Below the pieces are notes generated by a model. That model did not search any database. It saw only the letters and a list, made by a program, of their open reading frames with translations, and was not told the DNA's origin. This document shows, piece after piece, positions 7,103 through 16,123 of a stretch of 64,000 bases of DNA. Position 1 is the first letter of the stretch, and each line of letters begins with the position of its first letter. Origin of the DNA: Clostridia bacterium. GTDB lineage: Bacteria > Bacillota > Clostridia > UBA1381. Where the stretch lies: assembly GCA_017621875.1 (NCBI GenBank), contig JAGASE010000001.1, positions 248,001 through 312,000 on the forward strand, given 5' to 3'. Both the position numbers and the translations under genes were made by a program.

Positions 7103-7789
7103 ATGGATAATTTATTTAATAATATTTTAACTAATGAATCGACCGACCTGAGCGTTTATTCGGCACTTATTAAAATGCTTGTCGCGGTTATACTCGGTGC
7201 AGTTATAGCGTTTACTTACTACAAAACCCAGGAGGAAGAAAATTTTCAAAGGAGTATTGCTATTACCCTTTTAATGCTTCCGATAATACTTTCGGTAATT
7301 ATTCTGTTTATCGGCAGCAATATCGCACGTGCATTCAGCCTGGCAGGAACTTTGTCGATAATCCGATTCAGAAGTGCACCGGGCGACCCGAAGGATATAG
7401 GCTTTATTTTCTTTGATATTGCGGCAGGTCTTGCCTGTGGAGTTGGTCTTTACGGATACGGTGCTGTTTTTGTACTTATTTTATGTATTATTCTATACAT
7501 TTCGGAAAAATATAGATGGTTTGAAAGAAAAACTGTGCAAAAGCATTTAAAAATTACCATTCCGGAGGATTTGAATTATCAGGGAGCGTTTGACGATGTT
7601 TTGAGCAAATATACAAAAAGATATTCACTTGAGAAAATCAAAACGACAGACCTTGGCTCATTGTTCGAGGTTTGCTATAATGTAACTATGGAGCAGGGCT
7701 TGAATGAACAAGAGTTCTTAAATGAGCTTCGCTGTCGAAACGGAAATTTAAGCATTATTCTTGCAGTTTCGCCGAGAATAGCAAAATAA
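7103..7789 (+). CDS. DUF4956 membrane protein
   Basis: This 228-residue protein has about four transmembrane helices: near residues 22-42 (MLVAVILGAVIAFTYY), 55-75 (LLMLPIILSVIILFIG), 80-115 with IIRFRSAPGDPKDIGFIFFD between helices, and 118-136 (YGAVFVLILCIILYIS). A soluble C-terminal domain of about 90 residues follows. The RFRSAPGDPKD loop is the DUF4956 hallmark. Function is unknown; it is regularly encoded beside VTC proteins, so it may be a membrane partner of polymer synthesis or export. It is co-oriented with its neighbours, with gaps of 10 and 14 bp. Confidence 0.85.
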   Translation: MDNLFNNILTNESTDLSVYSALIKMLVAVILGAVIAFTYYKTQEEENFQRSIAITLLMLPIILSVIILFIGSNIARAFSLAGTLSIIRFRSAPGDPKDIGFIFFDIAAGLACGVGLYGYGAVFVLILCIILYISEKYRWFERKTVQKHLKITIPEDLNYQGAFDDVLSKYTKRYSLEKIKTTDLGSLFEVCYNVTMEQGLNEQEFLNELRCRNGNLSIILAVSPRIAK

Positions 7790-7803
7790 TAAAAAGGAAA
7801 GGA

Positions 7804-9753
7804 ATGAAAACTATGAAAAAATCATTAGCAACGCTTTTGAGCGTAATCATGGCACTAAGTGTAATTGTGGTTGCTTGCAGGGCTGCCGAGGATAGCGATG
7901 AATGGAAGAATAACACAGGAGTAATTAATCTTACCGATATGACGGTAAGCGGAAGCGGAGTAAGTGTTTCCGAAAATACGATAACAATAAATGAGGGCGG
8001 TGACTTTGATGTTACGGGAACGCTTGCGGATGGAATGATTTATGTAAACACCGAGGATAAGGTCAAGCTGAGACTGAGCGGTGCGGATATCTCCAACAGT
8101 ACAGGACCGGCGATATTCTTTGATAATGTAGAAAAAGGATTTATCACTATAACCGAGGATACCGAAAACTATCTGTCTGACGGCAAAGAGTATACAGAGG
8201 AAGAGGCTGATGCGGCACTTTTCTCAAATGACGACCTTGAGATAAAGGGAAACGGTGTACTTAATATTTCGGGAAATTATAAGCACGGTATTGCCGGAGA
8301 TGACGATATTGTTATTGAAAACGGAGTTATTAATATTACGTCTTATGAGCATGGCATTAAGGCAAATGATACACTCAATATAACAGGCGGTGAAATAACC
8401 ATAAACGCTCAAACAGGTAAGGGTATGAAGGCTGGATTAGAGCTTGTAATTGATGATGGCATACTTAATATAACCACTGAAGAAAGTGAGGGGCTTGAGA
8501 GTAAGGGTATTTTGACCATAAACGGCGGAGATATTAATATAACTTCGGCTGAAGACGGCATTAATACAGGAAATGAAAGCACTGTAGCAGAAACAGCAGC
8601 AGGTGAAAGCAAGGCAGACGCTACGCAAGACGCACAACAGCCGAATAATATGAGAAATGATGCAGAAAGACCTGAAATGCCGCCGAATGAGGAAAGGCAA
8701 GCAGGTATGCGTGGACCGGGAGGCAGAGGCTTCGGTGGTCAGAGGCAAAATCGGGAGATGCCGCCGATGACAGACGGGTCAGGTATACAGATGCCGGAAG
8801 TCGGTGTCGGAGAAATGCCGAGGGGTGGAATGGCTCAGGGCGGCGGATTTGGCAGAATTGACGAGGAAACCGCCGCAGCACATGCAATAACAATAAACGG
8901 CGGCAAAATTTATATTAATGCACTTGGTGATGGTATAGATTCTAACGGAAACCTGACCATAAACGGAGGAGAAATTATAATCGACGGTCCTGTAAATAAC
9001 GGTAACGGTTCTTTGGACAGCGAGGGTACCATGGAAATTAACGGCGGAATTGTAATTGCTGCTTCAAGTGCAGGAATGATGCAGCTTCCAAGAGGTACAG
9101 ACGGTCAGAATATATTAAGAGCAGTATTTGACGAAAAGAAGGGCACAGGCACTGTGATTTCCATAAGGAATGATGAGGGCGAAGAAATCATGTCACATAC
9201 TCCGCAAAATGAGTATCAGGCTTTGATTTTCTCATCTGAACTTCTAAAGGGCAATAGTGAATACACCTTGTATACAGACGGCGAGGAATACGAAAGCTTT
9301 ACCGCAACCGAAGGACAGACCACTATTGGAAACGCTGCGGGCGGAATGGGCGGATTTCGTGATGTCGGTCAGGCACGAGGAGATAGAGGTCAAATGAGAG
9401 AAAAACGCATAAGGGTTAATATTGACGGAAACGCCGTAATATTTGACACCGAGCCGACTATTAAAAATGACACTACTCTGGTTGGTTTCCGAGCAATTTT
9501 AGAGGCATTGGGAGCAGTGGTCGAATGGGACGAGGAAACACGCACCGTAACGGCTGTTAAGGACAATATTACAATTACTCTTACTGTAAATTCCGATATT
9601 GCGAGTGTAAACGGAAAAGAGTGTACTCTTGCCGCCGCACCCGAAATTATAAATAATTCAACAATGATTCCGATAAGATTTATTTCCGAGCAGCTCGGAA
9701 TGAATGTTAAGTGGGACGATGTGACAAGGCAGATTGACGTGACATCAAAATAG
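7804..9753 (+). CDS. Secreted Cthe_2159-like beta-solenoid protein with copper amine oxidase-type C-terminal domain
   Basis: A signal peptide (MKKSLATLLSVIMALS-type, residues 4-27) is followed by a repetitive right-handed beta-solenoid of the Cthe_2159/DUF4353 carbohydrate-binding family. Its recurring rungs are LNITGGEITINA, LTINGGDINITS and ITINGGKIYINA (about residues 45-250 and 355-430). Between them, residues about 260-350, lies a low-complexity Gly/Met/Pro/Arg/Gln-rich linker. Residues about 535-649 match the copper amine oxidase N-domain fold (GFRAILEALGAVVEWD, STMIPIRFISEQLG), often a cell-wall-associated module. ATG 7804 or ATG 7813 could be the start. Cthe_2159 binds acidic polysaccharide such as polygalacturonate; the same is inferred here. 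Confidence 0.82.
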   Translation: MKTMKKSLATLLSVIMALSVIVVACRAAEDSDEWKNNTGVINLTDMTVSGSGVSVSENTITINEGGDFDVTGTLADGMIYVNTEDKVKLRLSGADISNSTGPAIFFDNVEKGFITITEDTENYLSDGKEYTEEEADAALFSNDDLEIKGNGVLNISGNYKHGIAGDDDIVIENGVINITSYEHGIKANDTLNITGGEITINAQTGKGMKAGLELVIDDGILNITTEESEGLESKGILTINGGDINITSAEDGINTGNESTVAETAAGESKADATQDAQQPNNMRNDAERPEMPPNEERQAGMRGPGGRGFGGQRQNREMPPMTDGSGIQMPEVGVGEMPRGGMAQGGGFGRIDEETAAAHAITINGGKIYINALGDGIDSNGNLTINGGEIIIDGPVNNGNGSLDSEGTMEINGGIVIAASSAGMMQLPRGTDGQNILRAVFDEKKGTGTVISIRNDEGEEIMSHTPQNEYQALIFSSELLKGNSEYTLYTDGEEYESFTATEGQTTIGNAAGGMGGFRDVGQARGDRGQMREKRIRVNIDGNAVIFDTEPTIKNDTTLVGFRAILEALGAVVEWDEETRTVTAVKDNITITLTVNSDIASVNGKECTLAAAPEIINNSTMIPIRFISEQLGMNVKWDDVTRQIDVTSK

Positions 9754-9765
9754 AGAAATATTGAA

Positions 9766-9789
9766 GGCTCTGCACTTTTATGCAGAGCC
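9766..9789 (+). terminator. Hairpin between the solenoid protein and the response regulator
   Basis: A perfect 9-bp stem GGCTCTGCA/TGCAGAGCC has no T-run after it. It could be a weak terminator or an mRNA-processing or stability element that separates the structural genes from the two-component genes. Confidence 0.5.
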
Positions 9790-9852
9790 TCAAAAGCTTG
9801 TTTACCGAAGATATATTTTATGATATAATTAAGGAGAAGGTGGGTGAGAAAT

Positions 9853-10527
9853 ATGAGATTGCTTGTTGTGGAGGATGAAAAAGACCTTAACAGGGTTATT
9901 TCAAAAAGGCTTGAAAATGAAGGCTACAGCGTTGACCGCTGCTATGACGGCGAGGAGGCATTGGACTTTACGGACGTGGGCGAGTTTGATGCAATTATTA
10001 TGGATATTATGATGCCTAAGCTGTCGGGACTTGAGGTATTAAGAACTCTGCGTGCAAGAAATAATTCTACCCCTGTGCTTTTACTGACGGCAAAGGACAG
10101 TGTGCAGGACAGGGTTTCGGGGCTTGATGCGGGAGCGGACGATTATCTGGTAAAGCCGTTTGCATTTGAGGAGCTGCTTGCAAGAATACGTGCGATGACA
10201 AGAAAGGCTGCAGGAAATTCCACAAATGTATTTACTGCCGCAGATTTGATGCTTGACGCAAATTCGGGTAAGGTCACAAGAGGTGGCAGAGAAATTTCGC
10301 TGTCGGCACGAGAGTTTGATATTTTAGAATACTTTATGTATAACAAGGGCGTTGTGTTATCCCGTGAGAGGATAGAGAATCATGTCTGGAATTTTGATTA
10401 CTGCGGCGGTACGAATGTTGTCGATGTGTATATAAGATATTTAAGGAAGAAGATTGATGACCCGTTTGAGAAAAAACTGATTCATACTGTGCGTGGAAAG
10501 GGTTATATTCTGAGGGAGGATATATGA
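9853..10527 (+). CDS. OmpR-family response regulator
   Basis: The receiver domain (1-115) has the acidic pair in VVEDEKD, phospho-acceptor Asp51 (IIMDIMMPKLSG), the TAKD threonine and the LVKPF lysine. The C-terminal winged helix (about 130-224) carries LSAREFDILEYF, SRERIENHVW and VDVYIRYLRKKID...HTVRGKGYIL, typical of OmpR/PhoB. ATG 9853 follows AAGGTGGGTG; an in-frame GTG at 9844 is less well placed. The stop overlaps the start of the sensor kinase (ATGA). The partner genes suggest it controls the VTC-DUF4956-solenoid module. Confidence 0.95.
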   Translation: MRLLVVEDEKDLNRVISKRLENEGYSVDRCYDGEEALDFTDVGEFDAIIMDIMMPKLSGLEVLRTLRARNNSTPVLLLTAKDSVQDRVSGLDAGADDYLVKPFAFEELLARIRAMTRKAAGNSTNVFTAADLMLDANSGKVTRGGREISLSAREFDILEYFMYNKGVVLSRERIENHVWNFDYCGGTNVVDVYIRYLRKKIDDPFEKKLIHTVRGKGYILREDI

Positions 10528-11882
10528 GCAGGATTTCAGTAAAGCTGAGAGTTACCTTGTGGTATCTGATTATAATGATAATTATGTCGTCGGTGGTACT
10601 TGTTGCAATGACGTCCATCAGTGAGGAAATGGTGAGTCGGGACGCTTCGGAGCGGATAACACGCACAGTCAGGGATATGTCGAGAAGATTCCATATCCCA
10701 GGCGACGATTTGAGGTTTGCTCCTCCGGGATTTAAGCTTTATGAACAGGGCGTTCATATGGTGGTTTACGACAATGAATTAAACCTTATTGCGGGGCAGA
10801 TTCCTTTTGGTATTGAGGAGGAATTTGAGCTTGAGAATGATAAGCTCAGAAAAGAGAATATAAACGGAAATCAGTATTATATATATGACAGTGAAATTAA
10901 ACTAAGAGGCGGAGACTCGCTTTGGCTCAGAGGAATAATGTCGGTAACAGACGCAGGCTATGCCGTAAAATCGGCACTCAAAAACAATGTTATCCTGACG
11001 ATTATCCTTATTTTTGCGGCTGCCGCAGGCGGATACTTTATTATAAAAAGAGCCTTTGTGCCTGTAAGTAAAATCAGTAAAACCGCGAAGGAGATAGCGG
11101 ACAGCAGTGATTTATCAAGGAGAATAAATATAGGCGAAGGAAAAGACGAGATTTTCGCCCTTGCGAATACCTTTGATGAAATGCTTGATAAAATTGAGCA
11201 GTCGTTTGAGCGGGAAAAGCAGTTTACGCAGGACGCGTCGCATGAGCTTAGAACGCCTGTTGCAGTTATTCTTTCAGAATGTGAATACATGGAGGAATGT
11301 GCAAAAACCGATGAGGAATTTAAAGAGTCGGCAGCGTCGGTAAAAAAACAGGCGGAAAAAATGTCAAAGCTGATTTCCGAGCTTTTGATGATTTCGCGTA
11401 TGGATAAAAATACGCTTAAAACCAATTTTGAGGAAACAGATATAAGCGAGCTTTTGGCGTTTGTATGTGATGAGCAGGAGGAAATCCGAACAGAAGATAT
11501 TCTTCTTGAAAGAAATATTATGCCTTGCGTGACAGCAAAGGCTGACCGCTTTTTGCTGGCAAGACTGTTTATAAATCTTATCTCAAATGCGTATCAATAC
11601 AGTGAAAGCGGCGGTACTATTAAGGTAACGCTTAAGGAGGGCATCGACAGGATTGTGTTTGAGGTCAGTGATAACGGAATTGGAATATCGGAGGAGGATT
11701 TGCCTAAGATATGGGAAAGATTCTATCAGGCGGACGCCTCAAGAACAGCAAAGGAAAACGGCAGCATGGGACTGGGGCTTTCCATGGTAAAATGGATAGC
11801 CGAGTGTCATGGAGGAAGGGTTAGTGCAAAAAGCGAGCTTGGATGCGGAAGTACGTTTATCTTTTGGCTGCCTAAAAATTAG
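10524..11882 (+). CDS. Sensor histidine kinase (HAMP-HisKA-HATPase)
   Basis: Two transmembrane helices (about 11-31 and 155-175) flank an extracellular sensor of about 120 residues. A HAMP linker follows (about 176-228), then the HisKA domain with His240 in QDASHELRTPVAV and a HATPase domain with LISNAYQYSESGG (N box), VSDNGIGI (G1) and MGLGLSMVKWIAECHGG (G2). It overlaps the response regulator by four bases and is the last gene of the unit, ending before a bidirectional terminator. The input signal is unknown. Confidence 0.95.
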   Translation: MSRISVKLRVTLWYLIIMIIMSSVVLVAMTSISEEMVSRDASERITRTVRDMSRRFHIPGDDLRFAPPGFKLYEQGVHMVVYDNELNLIAGQIPFGIEEEFELENDKLRKENINGNQYYIYDSEIKLRGGDSLWLRGIMSVTDAGYAVKSALKNNVILTIILIFAAAAGGYFIIKRAFVPVSKISKTAKEIADSSDLSRRINIGEGKDEIFALANTFDEMLDKIEQSFEREKQFTQDASHELRTPVAVILSECEYMEECAKTDEEFKESAASVKKQAEKMSKLISELLMISRMDKNTLKTNFEETDISELLAFVCDEQEEIRTEDILLERNIMPCVTAKADRFLLARLFINLISNAYQYSESGGTIKVTLKEGIDRIVFEVSDNGIGISEEDLPKIWERFYQADASRTAKENGSMGLGLSMVKWIAECHGGRVSAKSELGCGSTFIFWLPKN

Positions 11883-11903
11883 TTGAATTTTTGAATAAAA
11901 AGT

Positions 11904-11947
11904 AAAACCCCATGTTTTGACCGAATGAGTCAAACAAGGGGTTTTTG
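11904..11947 (+). terminator. Bidirectional terminator between histidine kinase and pflA
   Basis: AAAACCCC and TTTGAC pair with GTCAAA and GGGGTTTTT across the hairpin. A-rich and T-rich flanks let it serve both the plus-strand kinase gene and the minus-strand pflBA operon. Confidence 0.85.
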
Positions 11948-11969
11948 TAATTCAAATATTTTTTAAGTA

Positions 11970-12698
11970 TCAGCCGCTGTATTCTGCCAGCAGTTTTCTG
12001 AGAGCCGCCATGGTTTCACTTTTCGGCTCGGGTATATCCGCAAACGGAAAAGGAATTTGCAGGTTATCGTATTTTACCTGACAAAGCTTTTTAAACGGCA
12101 AAAGCTCTATCTTATCAACACAGCAATGCTGTTCGGCAACTGCTTTAAGCGTCAATATGTTTTCTTCGTTGTCATTGAGAGTCGGAATTATAACCTGACG
12201 CAGCGTGACAGGAATCTGTTTTTCGTTCAGATAGGCAAGAAACTCTAATACCTTTTCCATGCCGCAGCCCACATGCTCGCGATAAAGTGAATCGCACGTA
12301 TATTTCAAATCCAGCAAAACGCGGTCGGTCTCATCTAAAAGGGCTTTGACCGTGTCACTTAAAATACTTCCCGAAGTATCCAGGCAGGTATGAATACCCT
12401 CCTTGTGGCAGAGTGCAAAAACTTCGCGGGCGAAATCTGCCTGCAAAAGCGGCTCGCCGCCCGAAAAAGTTATTCCGCCGCCATGTGAAAAATATTCGCG
12501 GAAGTGCAGTGCCTTTTCTGCAATTTCATGGGGCGTATATTCTGTGCCGTCCGATAGTGCCCATGTGTCAGGATTGTGGCAGCAGCTGCAGCGGAGATTA
12601 CACCCCTGCAGGAAAACCACAAAGCGAACTCCCGGACCGTCCAGCGTGCCAAGACTTTGTATCGAGTGCACACGCCCTTTTATAGAAGCTTGTGTCAT
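11970..12698 (-). CDS. pflA: Pyruvate formate-lyase activating enzyme
   Basis: A radical-SAM enzyme that puts the glycyl radical on PflB. The 242-residue protein has the CxxxCxxC cluster at Cys33, Cys37 and Cys40 ([15 protein letters not shown]), FSGGEPLLQ (SAM binding) and [15 protein letters not shown]. It lacks a ferredoxin insert, as expected for true PFL activases. It overlaps pflB by four bases and is translated from the same mRNA, probably with coupling. Confidence 0.96.
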   Translation of the reverse strand: MTQASIKGRVHSIQSLGTLDGPGVRFVVFLQGCNLRCSCCHNPDTWALSDGTEYTPHEIAEKALHFREYFSHGGGITFSGGEPLLQADFAREVFALCHKEGIHTCLDTSGSILSDTVKALLDETDRVLLDLKYTCDSLYREHVGCGMEKVLEFLAYLNEKQIPVTLRQVIIPTLNDNEENILTLKAVAEQHCCVDKIELLPFKKLCQVKYDNLQIPFPFADIPEPKSETMAALRKLLAEYSG

Positions 12699-14926
12699 AT
12701 GCTTTCGTGGAAGGTACGGCTGATAACCTCACGCTGCTGCTCACGGGAGAGCTTGTGGAAGTTAACCGCATAGCCCGATACTCTGATGGTCAGATTTGGA
12801 TATGCTTCAGGGTCTTCGTATGCCTTCATAAGTGTTTCGCGGTTTAAAACGTTTACATTAATATGATGTGCCTTCTTTGCAAAATAGCCGTCCAAAATTG
12901 CAACCAAGTTGTCGATGCGTTCCTGCTCTGTTCTGCCGAGAGCGTCGGGTGTGATTGAGAAGGTATTGGAAATACCGTCGCGGCAATCGTCATAGCTGAT
13001 TTTTGCTACAGAGTTTAATGATGCAAGAGCACCGTTTTCCTCGCGGTTGTGCATCGGATTAGCACCCGGAGCAAATGGAGCGGCAGCTTCTCTTCCGTCC
13101 GGAGTTGCACCTGTATTTTTGCCGTACATAACATTTGAGGTTATTGTCAGAACCGAAAGTGTGTGGATTGCATTGCGGTAGGTAGGAGTTTTACGCAGTT
13201 CGCAAATAACCTTGTGCGTCATATCCTTTGCAATTAAATCAACTCGGTCATCGTCATTGCCGAATTTAGGGAAATCTCCCGAGGTTTCAAACTCGGTTAT
13301 AAAGCCCTCTTCATTTTTGACAGGGCGAACCGAGGCAAATTTGATGGCACTTAATGAGTCAGCCACTACCGAAAGTCCTGCAATACCAAATGCCATAAAG
13401 CGTTCGACATCTGTGTCATGCAGAGCCATCTGAGTTTTTTCGTAAGCATACTTATCATGCATGTAGTGTATAATGTTCATCGTGTTTACATAAAGGTGAC
13501 TCAGCCAGCTGATATAAATATCAAAACGCTCCATAACTGCGTCAAAATCAAGGGTGTCACCGTCTAAAACCGGCATCTGAGGACCAATATGCATATTGCT
13601 TGTGGTGTCATAGCCGCCGTTTATGGCAATAAGCAGAAGCTTTGCCAGGTTGCAGCGAGCACCAAAAAATTGCATCTGCTTACCAACCTTCATAGCAGAA
13701 ACGCAGCAAGCGATTGCATAGTCATCGCCGTAAATAGGACGCATAACGTCGTCGTTCTCATATTGAATTGAATCGGTATCTGCAGATACCTTTGCACAGA
13801 ATCTCTTGAAATTCTCAGGCAGAGAATTTGACCAAAGCACCGTAAGGTTTGGCTCGGGAGATGAGCCGAGGGTGTAGAGTGTGTTAAGAATACGATAGCT
13901 GTTTTTAGTAACCAGCGTTCTTCCGTCCTCGCCCATGCCGCCTACAGCTTCGGTAATCCACATCGGGTCGCCGCCGAACAGCTCATTGTATTCGGGCGTT
14001 CTCAAGTGACGTGCAATACGCAGCTTCATTACGAAGTCGTCGATTAGCTCCTGTGCGGTTTCCTCTGTCAGAGTTCCATTTGCTAAATCCCGCTCGATGT
14101 AAATGTCAAAGAAGGTGCTTACGCGTCCTAAGGACATTGCCGCACCGTTCTGCTCCTTGATAGAGCCTAAATATGCAAAGTAAGTCCACTGAATTGCCTC
14201 GCGTGCATTTGCGGCAGGCTGACTGATGTCAAAGCCGTACATAGCTGCCATTTGCTTCATATGTCCCAAAAAGGCAATCTGCTGATACAGCTCCTCATTG
14301 AGGCGGATTCTCTCGGCATCAAAGTTGCCGTTTGCAAGATTGTTTTTATCATTTTGCTTTTCTTCTATTAGTTTATCCACACCATACAGAGCAACACGGC
14401 GGTAGTCACCGATAATTCTTCCTCTGCCGTATGCGTCGGGAAGACCTGTGATTACGTGGCATTTGCGGGCTTTTCGCATTTCATCGGTATAGGCACGGAA
14501 AACGCCGTCGTTGTGTGTGGTGCGGTACTGAAATTCCTCTTCAATTTTTGAGCTTAATTTATAGCCGTAAGCCTCGCATGCCTGACGAACCATTCTCATG
14601 CCGCCAAACGGGTTAACTCCGCGTTTTAGCGGGCGGTTGGTCTGCATACCGACTATAATCTCATTTTCCTTGTCAATATATCCCGGAGAGTAGCTGGTCA
14701 GAGATGAAACAGTGGCGGTATCGATGTCCAATACTCCGCCGCACTGCCTTTCCAGTGCAAAAAATGTTTCCAGCTTTTTCATCAGTGCCTGAGTACGCGG
14801 TGTAGCACATGAAAGAAAGCGGTCGTCGCCCGTATACTCCTTGTAGTTGGCTTGAATGAAATCACGCACGTTGATTTCGTCCTGCCAGATTCCTTTTACA
14901 AATCCATCCCAGTTTTTGTGTGTCAT
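12695..14926 (-). CDS. pflB: Formate C-acetyltransferase (pyruvate formate-lyase)
   Basis: PflB converts pyruvate and CoA to acetyl-CoA and formate in anaerobic mixed-acid fermentation and supplies formate for one-carbon metabolism. The 743-residue protein has the adjacent catalytic cysteines Cys407-Cys408 ([12 protein letters not shown]) and the glycyl-radical motif RVSGYAVNF with Gly718 near the end. Length and motifs match genuine PFL. AAGGAGGAAAAACAG precedes the ATG. The 5' UTR carries a ZTP riboswitch with a terminator, so expression probably rises when ZTP signals folate or one-carbon shortage. Confidence 0.98.
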   Translation of the reverse strand: MTHKNWDGFVKGIWQDEINVRDFIQANYKEYTGDDRFLSCATPRTQALMKKLETFFALERQCGGVLDIDTATVSSLTSYSPGYIDKENEIIVGMQTNRPLKRGVNPFGGMRMVRQACEAYGYKLSSKIEEEFQYRTTHNDGVFRAYTDEMRKARKCHVITGLPDAYGRGRIIGDYRRVALYGVDKLIEEKQNDKNNLANGNFDAERIRLNEELYQQIAFLGHMKQMAAMYGFDISQPAANAREAIQWTYFAYLGSIKEQNGAAMSLGRVSTFFDIYIERDLANGTLTEETAQELIDDFVMKLRIARHLRTPEYNELFGGDPMWITEAVGGMGEDGRTLVTKNSYRILNTLYTLGSSPEPNLTVLWSNSLPENFKRFCAKVSADTDSIQYENDDVMRPIYGDDYAIACCVSAMKVGKQMQFFGARCNLAKLLLIAINGGYDTTSNMHIGPQMPVLDGDTLDFDAVMERFDIYISWLSHLYVNTMNIIHYMHDKYAYEKTQMALHDTDVERFMAFGIAGLSVVADSLSAIKFASVRPVKNEEGFITEFETSGDFPKFGNDDDRVDLIAKDMTHKVICELRKTPTYRNAIHTLSVLTITSNVMYGKNTGATPDGREAAAPFAPGANPMHNREENGALASLNSVAKISYDDCRDGISNTFSITPDALGRTEQERIDNLVAILDGYFAKKAHHINVNVLNRETLMKAYEDPEAYPNLTIRVSGYAVNFHKLSREQQREVISRTFHESI

Positions 14927-14960
14927 CTGTTTTTCCTCCTTACTGATTGAATTGCCTTAG

Positions 14961-15004
14961 AAACAAAAAGGGCAATTCAACTTCTGAAAAAAATTGAATT
15001 GCCC
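14961..15004 (-). terminator. Intrinsic terminator of the ZTP riboswitch expression platform
   Basis: Read on the minus strand, GGGCAATTCAA pairs with TTGAATTGCCC over a 13-base loop and is followed by CTTTTTGTTT. The first bases of its 5' arm are the conserved GGGCA at the 3' end of the aptamer, so ligand binding should stop the terminator from forming. A second copy of GGCAATTCAA lies downstream at 14947-14956 and could also pair with the 3' arm. Confidence 0.88.
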
Positions 15005-15070
15005 AGACGGTCGGCATCATAACATTTACATTCCACCGCGGTAACCCGCGAAATCCGTCAGTCATGTAAA
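15000..15070 (-). promoter_or_regulatory. ZTP riboswitch (pfl motif) upstream of pflBA
   Basis: On the minus strand the leader reads TTTACATGACTGACGG, then CGCGGGTTACCGCGGTGGAATGT, and ends GCCGACCGTCTGGGCA. The outer helix is TTTACAT/ATGTAAA, GACGG can form a pseudoknot with CCGTC, and the closing CCGACCG-CTGGGCA block is the pfl-motif consensus. Family members bind ZTP/AICAR 5'-triphosphate and turn on pfl, folate and purine genes, which agrees with pflB here. The region 14927-15277 otherwise holds its promoter and a possible sporulation promoter for dpaA. Confidence 0.9.
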
Positions 15071-15079
15071 GTCATATTT

Positions 15080-15108
15080 ATTATACATCAAACCCTTTTA
15101 TTTGTCAA
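15080..15108 (-). promoter_or_regulatory. Sigma-A promoter of pflBA
   Basis: On the minus strand TTGACA (15103-15108) and TATAAT (15080-15085) are separated by 17 bp. The start site would fall near 15073, at the first base pairs of the riboswitch. Confidence 0.88.
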
Positions 15109-15277
15109 GAAAAACAATAAAGAATGTAAAATTACGTCGAAAGGGCAAAACGCCGCCTTACACCTGCATTTTGTTGTAAAAAGCAGATGTAATCAAGCGT
15201 AATTTTAATAAAAATATTTTCCCTGCTGAACAAAAACGGAGGAAAAACATATTATGGTAGAAAGGAGGTATGGAGCG

Positions 15278-16120
15278 ATGAAGAGTACAATATATGTTGT
15301 TGGCGGCGATATGAGGCAGGTAACGGTTGCGGAGCTTCTGAAAGAGGAGGGCTTTGCGGTTACTACTGTGGGGCTTTCGGAAGACAGAATCGATTTGCGT
15401 GAGTTAAAAAAGGCCGAAGCCGTCATTTTCCCTATTCCTGTCAGCTATGATAATGTTTATATAAACACGCCGCTGTCAAAAAGGCGTATAACAATTTCCG
15501 AGGTGTTAGATGAGCTTTCCCGGGACTGTATCGTCTTGGGAGCGTGCATATCGGAGGAGACAGAAAGGCAGCTGCAGGAGAGAAAGCTTAGATATATTGA
15601 TTACTATAAGCGGGAGGAGCTTATAGTGAAAAATGCAATTCCGACTGCTGAAGGTGCGATAGAAATTGCACTTTCCGAGATGCCGATAACGCTTTTCAAA
15701 AGTCGCGTGCTGGTTATGGGATACGGCAGAGTGGGAAAGGTTATGGCAGACAGACTTCGTGCAATGGGTGCAATAGTGACGGTTTCGGCACGAAAGTGTG
15801 CTGATTTTGCATGGATAGAGGAAAACAGAATGAAGCCGATACATACGGGCGATTTAGCCTTTGTTGCAGATAAGTTCGACCTCATAGTAAATACAATTCC
15901 TGCGGTGGTGCTTACAGAGGATGTTCTTGGCAAGGTGAGGTCAGACGCACTTATTATCGACCTTGCATCAAAGCCGGGCGGAGTGGATTTCGGTACTGCC
16001 AAAAAGTTAGGCAAAAACGTAATTTGGGCATTATCTCTTCCGGGAAAATCCGCACCCATAACCTCCGGAAAAATCATTAAGGAAACGATTGTGAACATTC
16101 TGGCAGAAACGGGGGTGTAG
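15278..16120 (+). CDS. dpaA: Dipicolinate synthase subunit A
   Basis: DpaA and DpaB convert a dihydrodipicolinate-pathway intermediate to dipicolinic acid in the mother cell during sporulation. The 280-residue protein has an N-terminal domain (MKSTIYVVGGDMRQ) and a C-terminal Rossmann domain with VLVMGYGRVGKVMADRLRAMG for NADPH. It then has NTIPAVVL and LASKPGGVDF. ATG 15278 is chosen because AAAGGAGG lies nine bases before it. A possible sigma-K-like element (AC, 16 bases, CATATTATG) lies at 15230-15256. dpaB follows 3 bp after the stop. Confidence 0.95.
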   Translation: MKSTIYVVGGDMRQVTVAELLKEEGFAVTTVGLSEDRIDLRELKKAEAVIFPIPVSYDNVYINTPLSKRRITISEVLDELSRDCIVLGACISEETERQLQERKLRYIDYYKREELIVKNAIPTAEGAIEIALSEMPITLFKSRVLVMGYGRVGKVMADRLRAMGAIVTVSARKCADFAWIEENRMKPIHTGDLAFVADKFDLIVNTIPAVVLTEDVLGKVRSDALIIDLASKPGGVDFGTAKKLGKNVIWALSLPGKSAPITSGKIIKETIVNILAETGV

Positions 16121-16123
16121 AAT

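Noticed and set aside
7804-9753. CotH-type or pectate lyase enzyme for the beta-solenoid protein
   Set aside because: Rungs match the Cthe_2159 binding family; no kinase-like or lyase catalytic motif was found.
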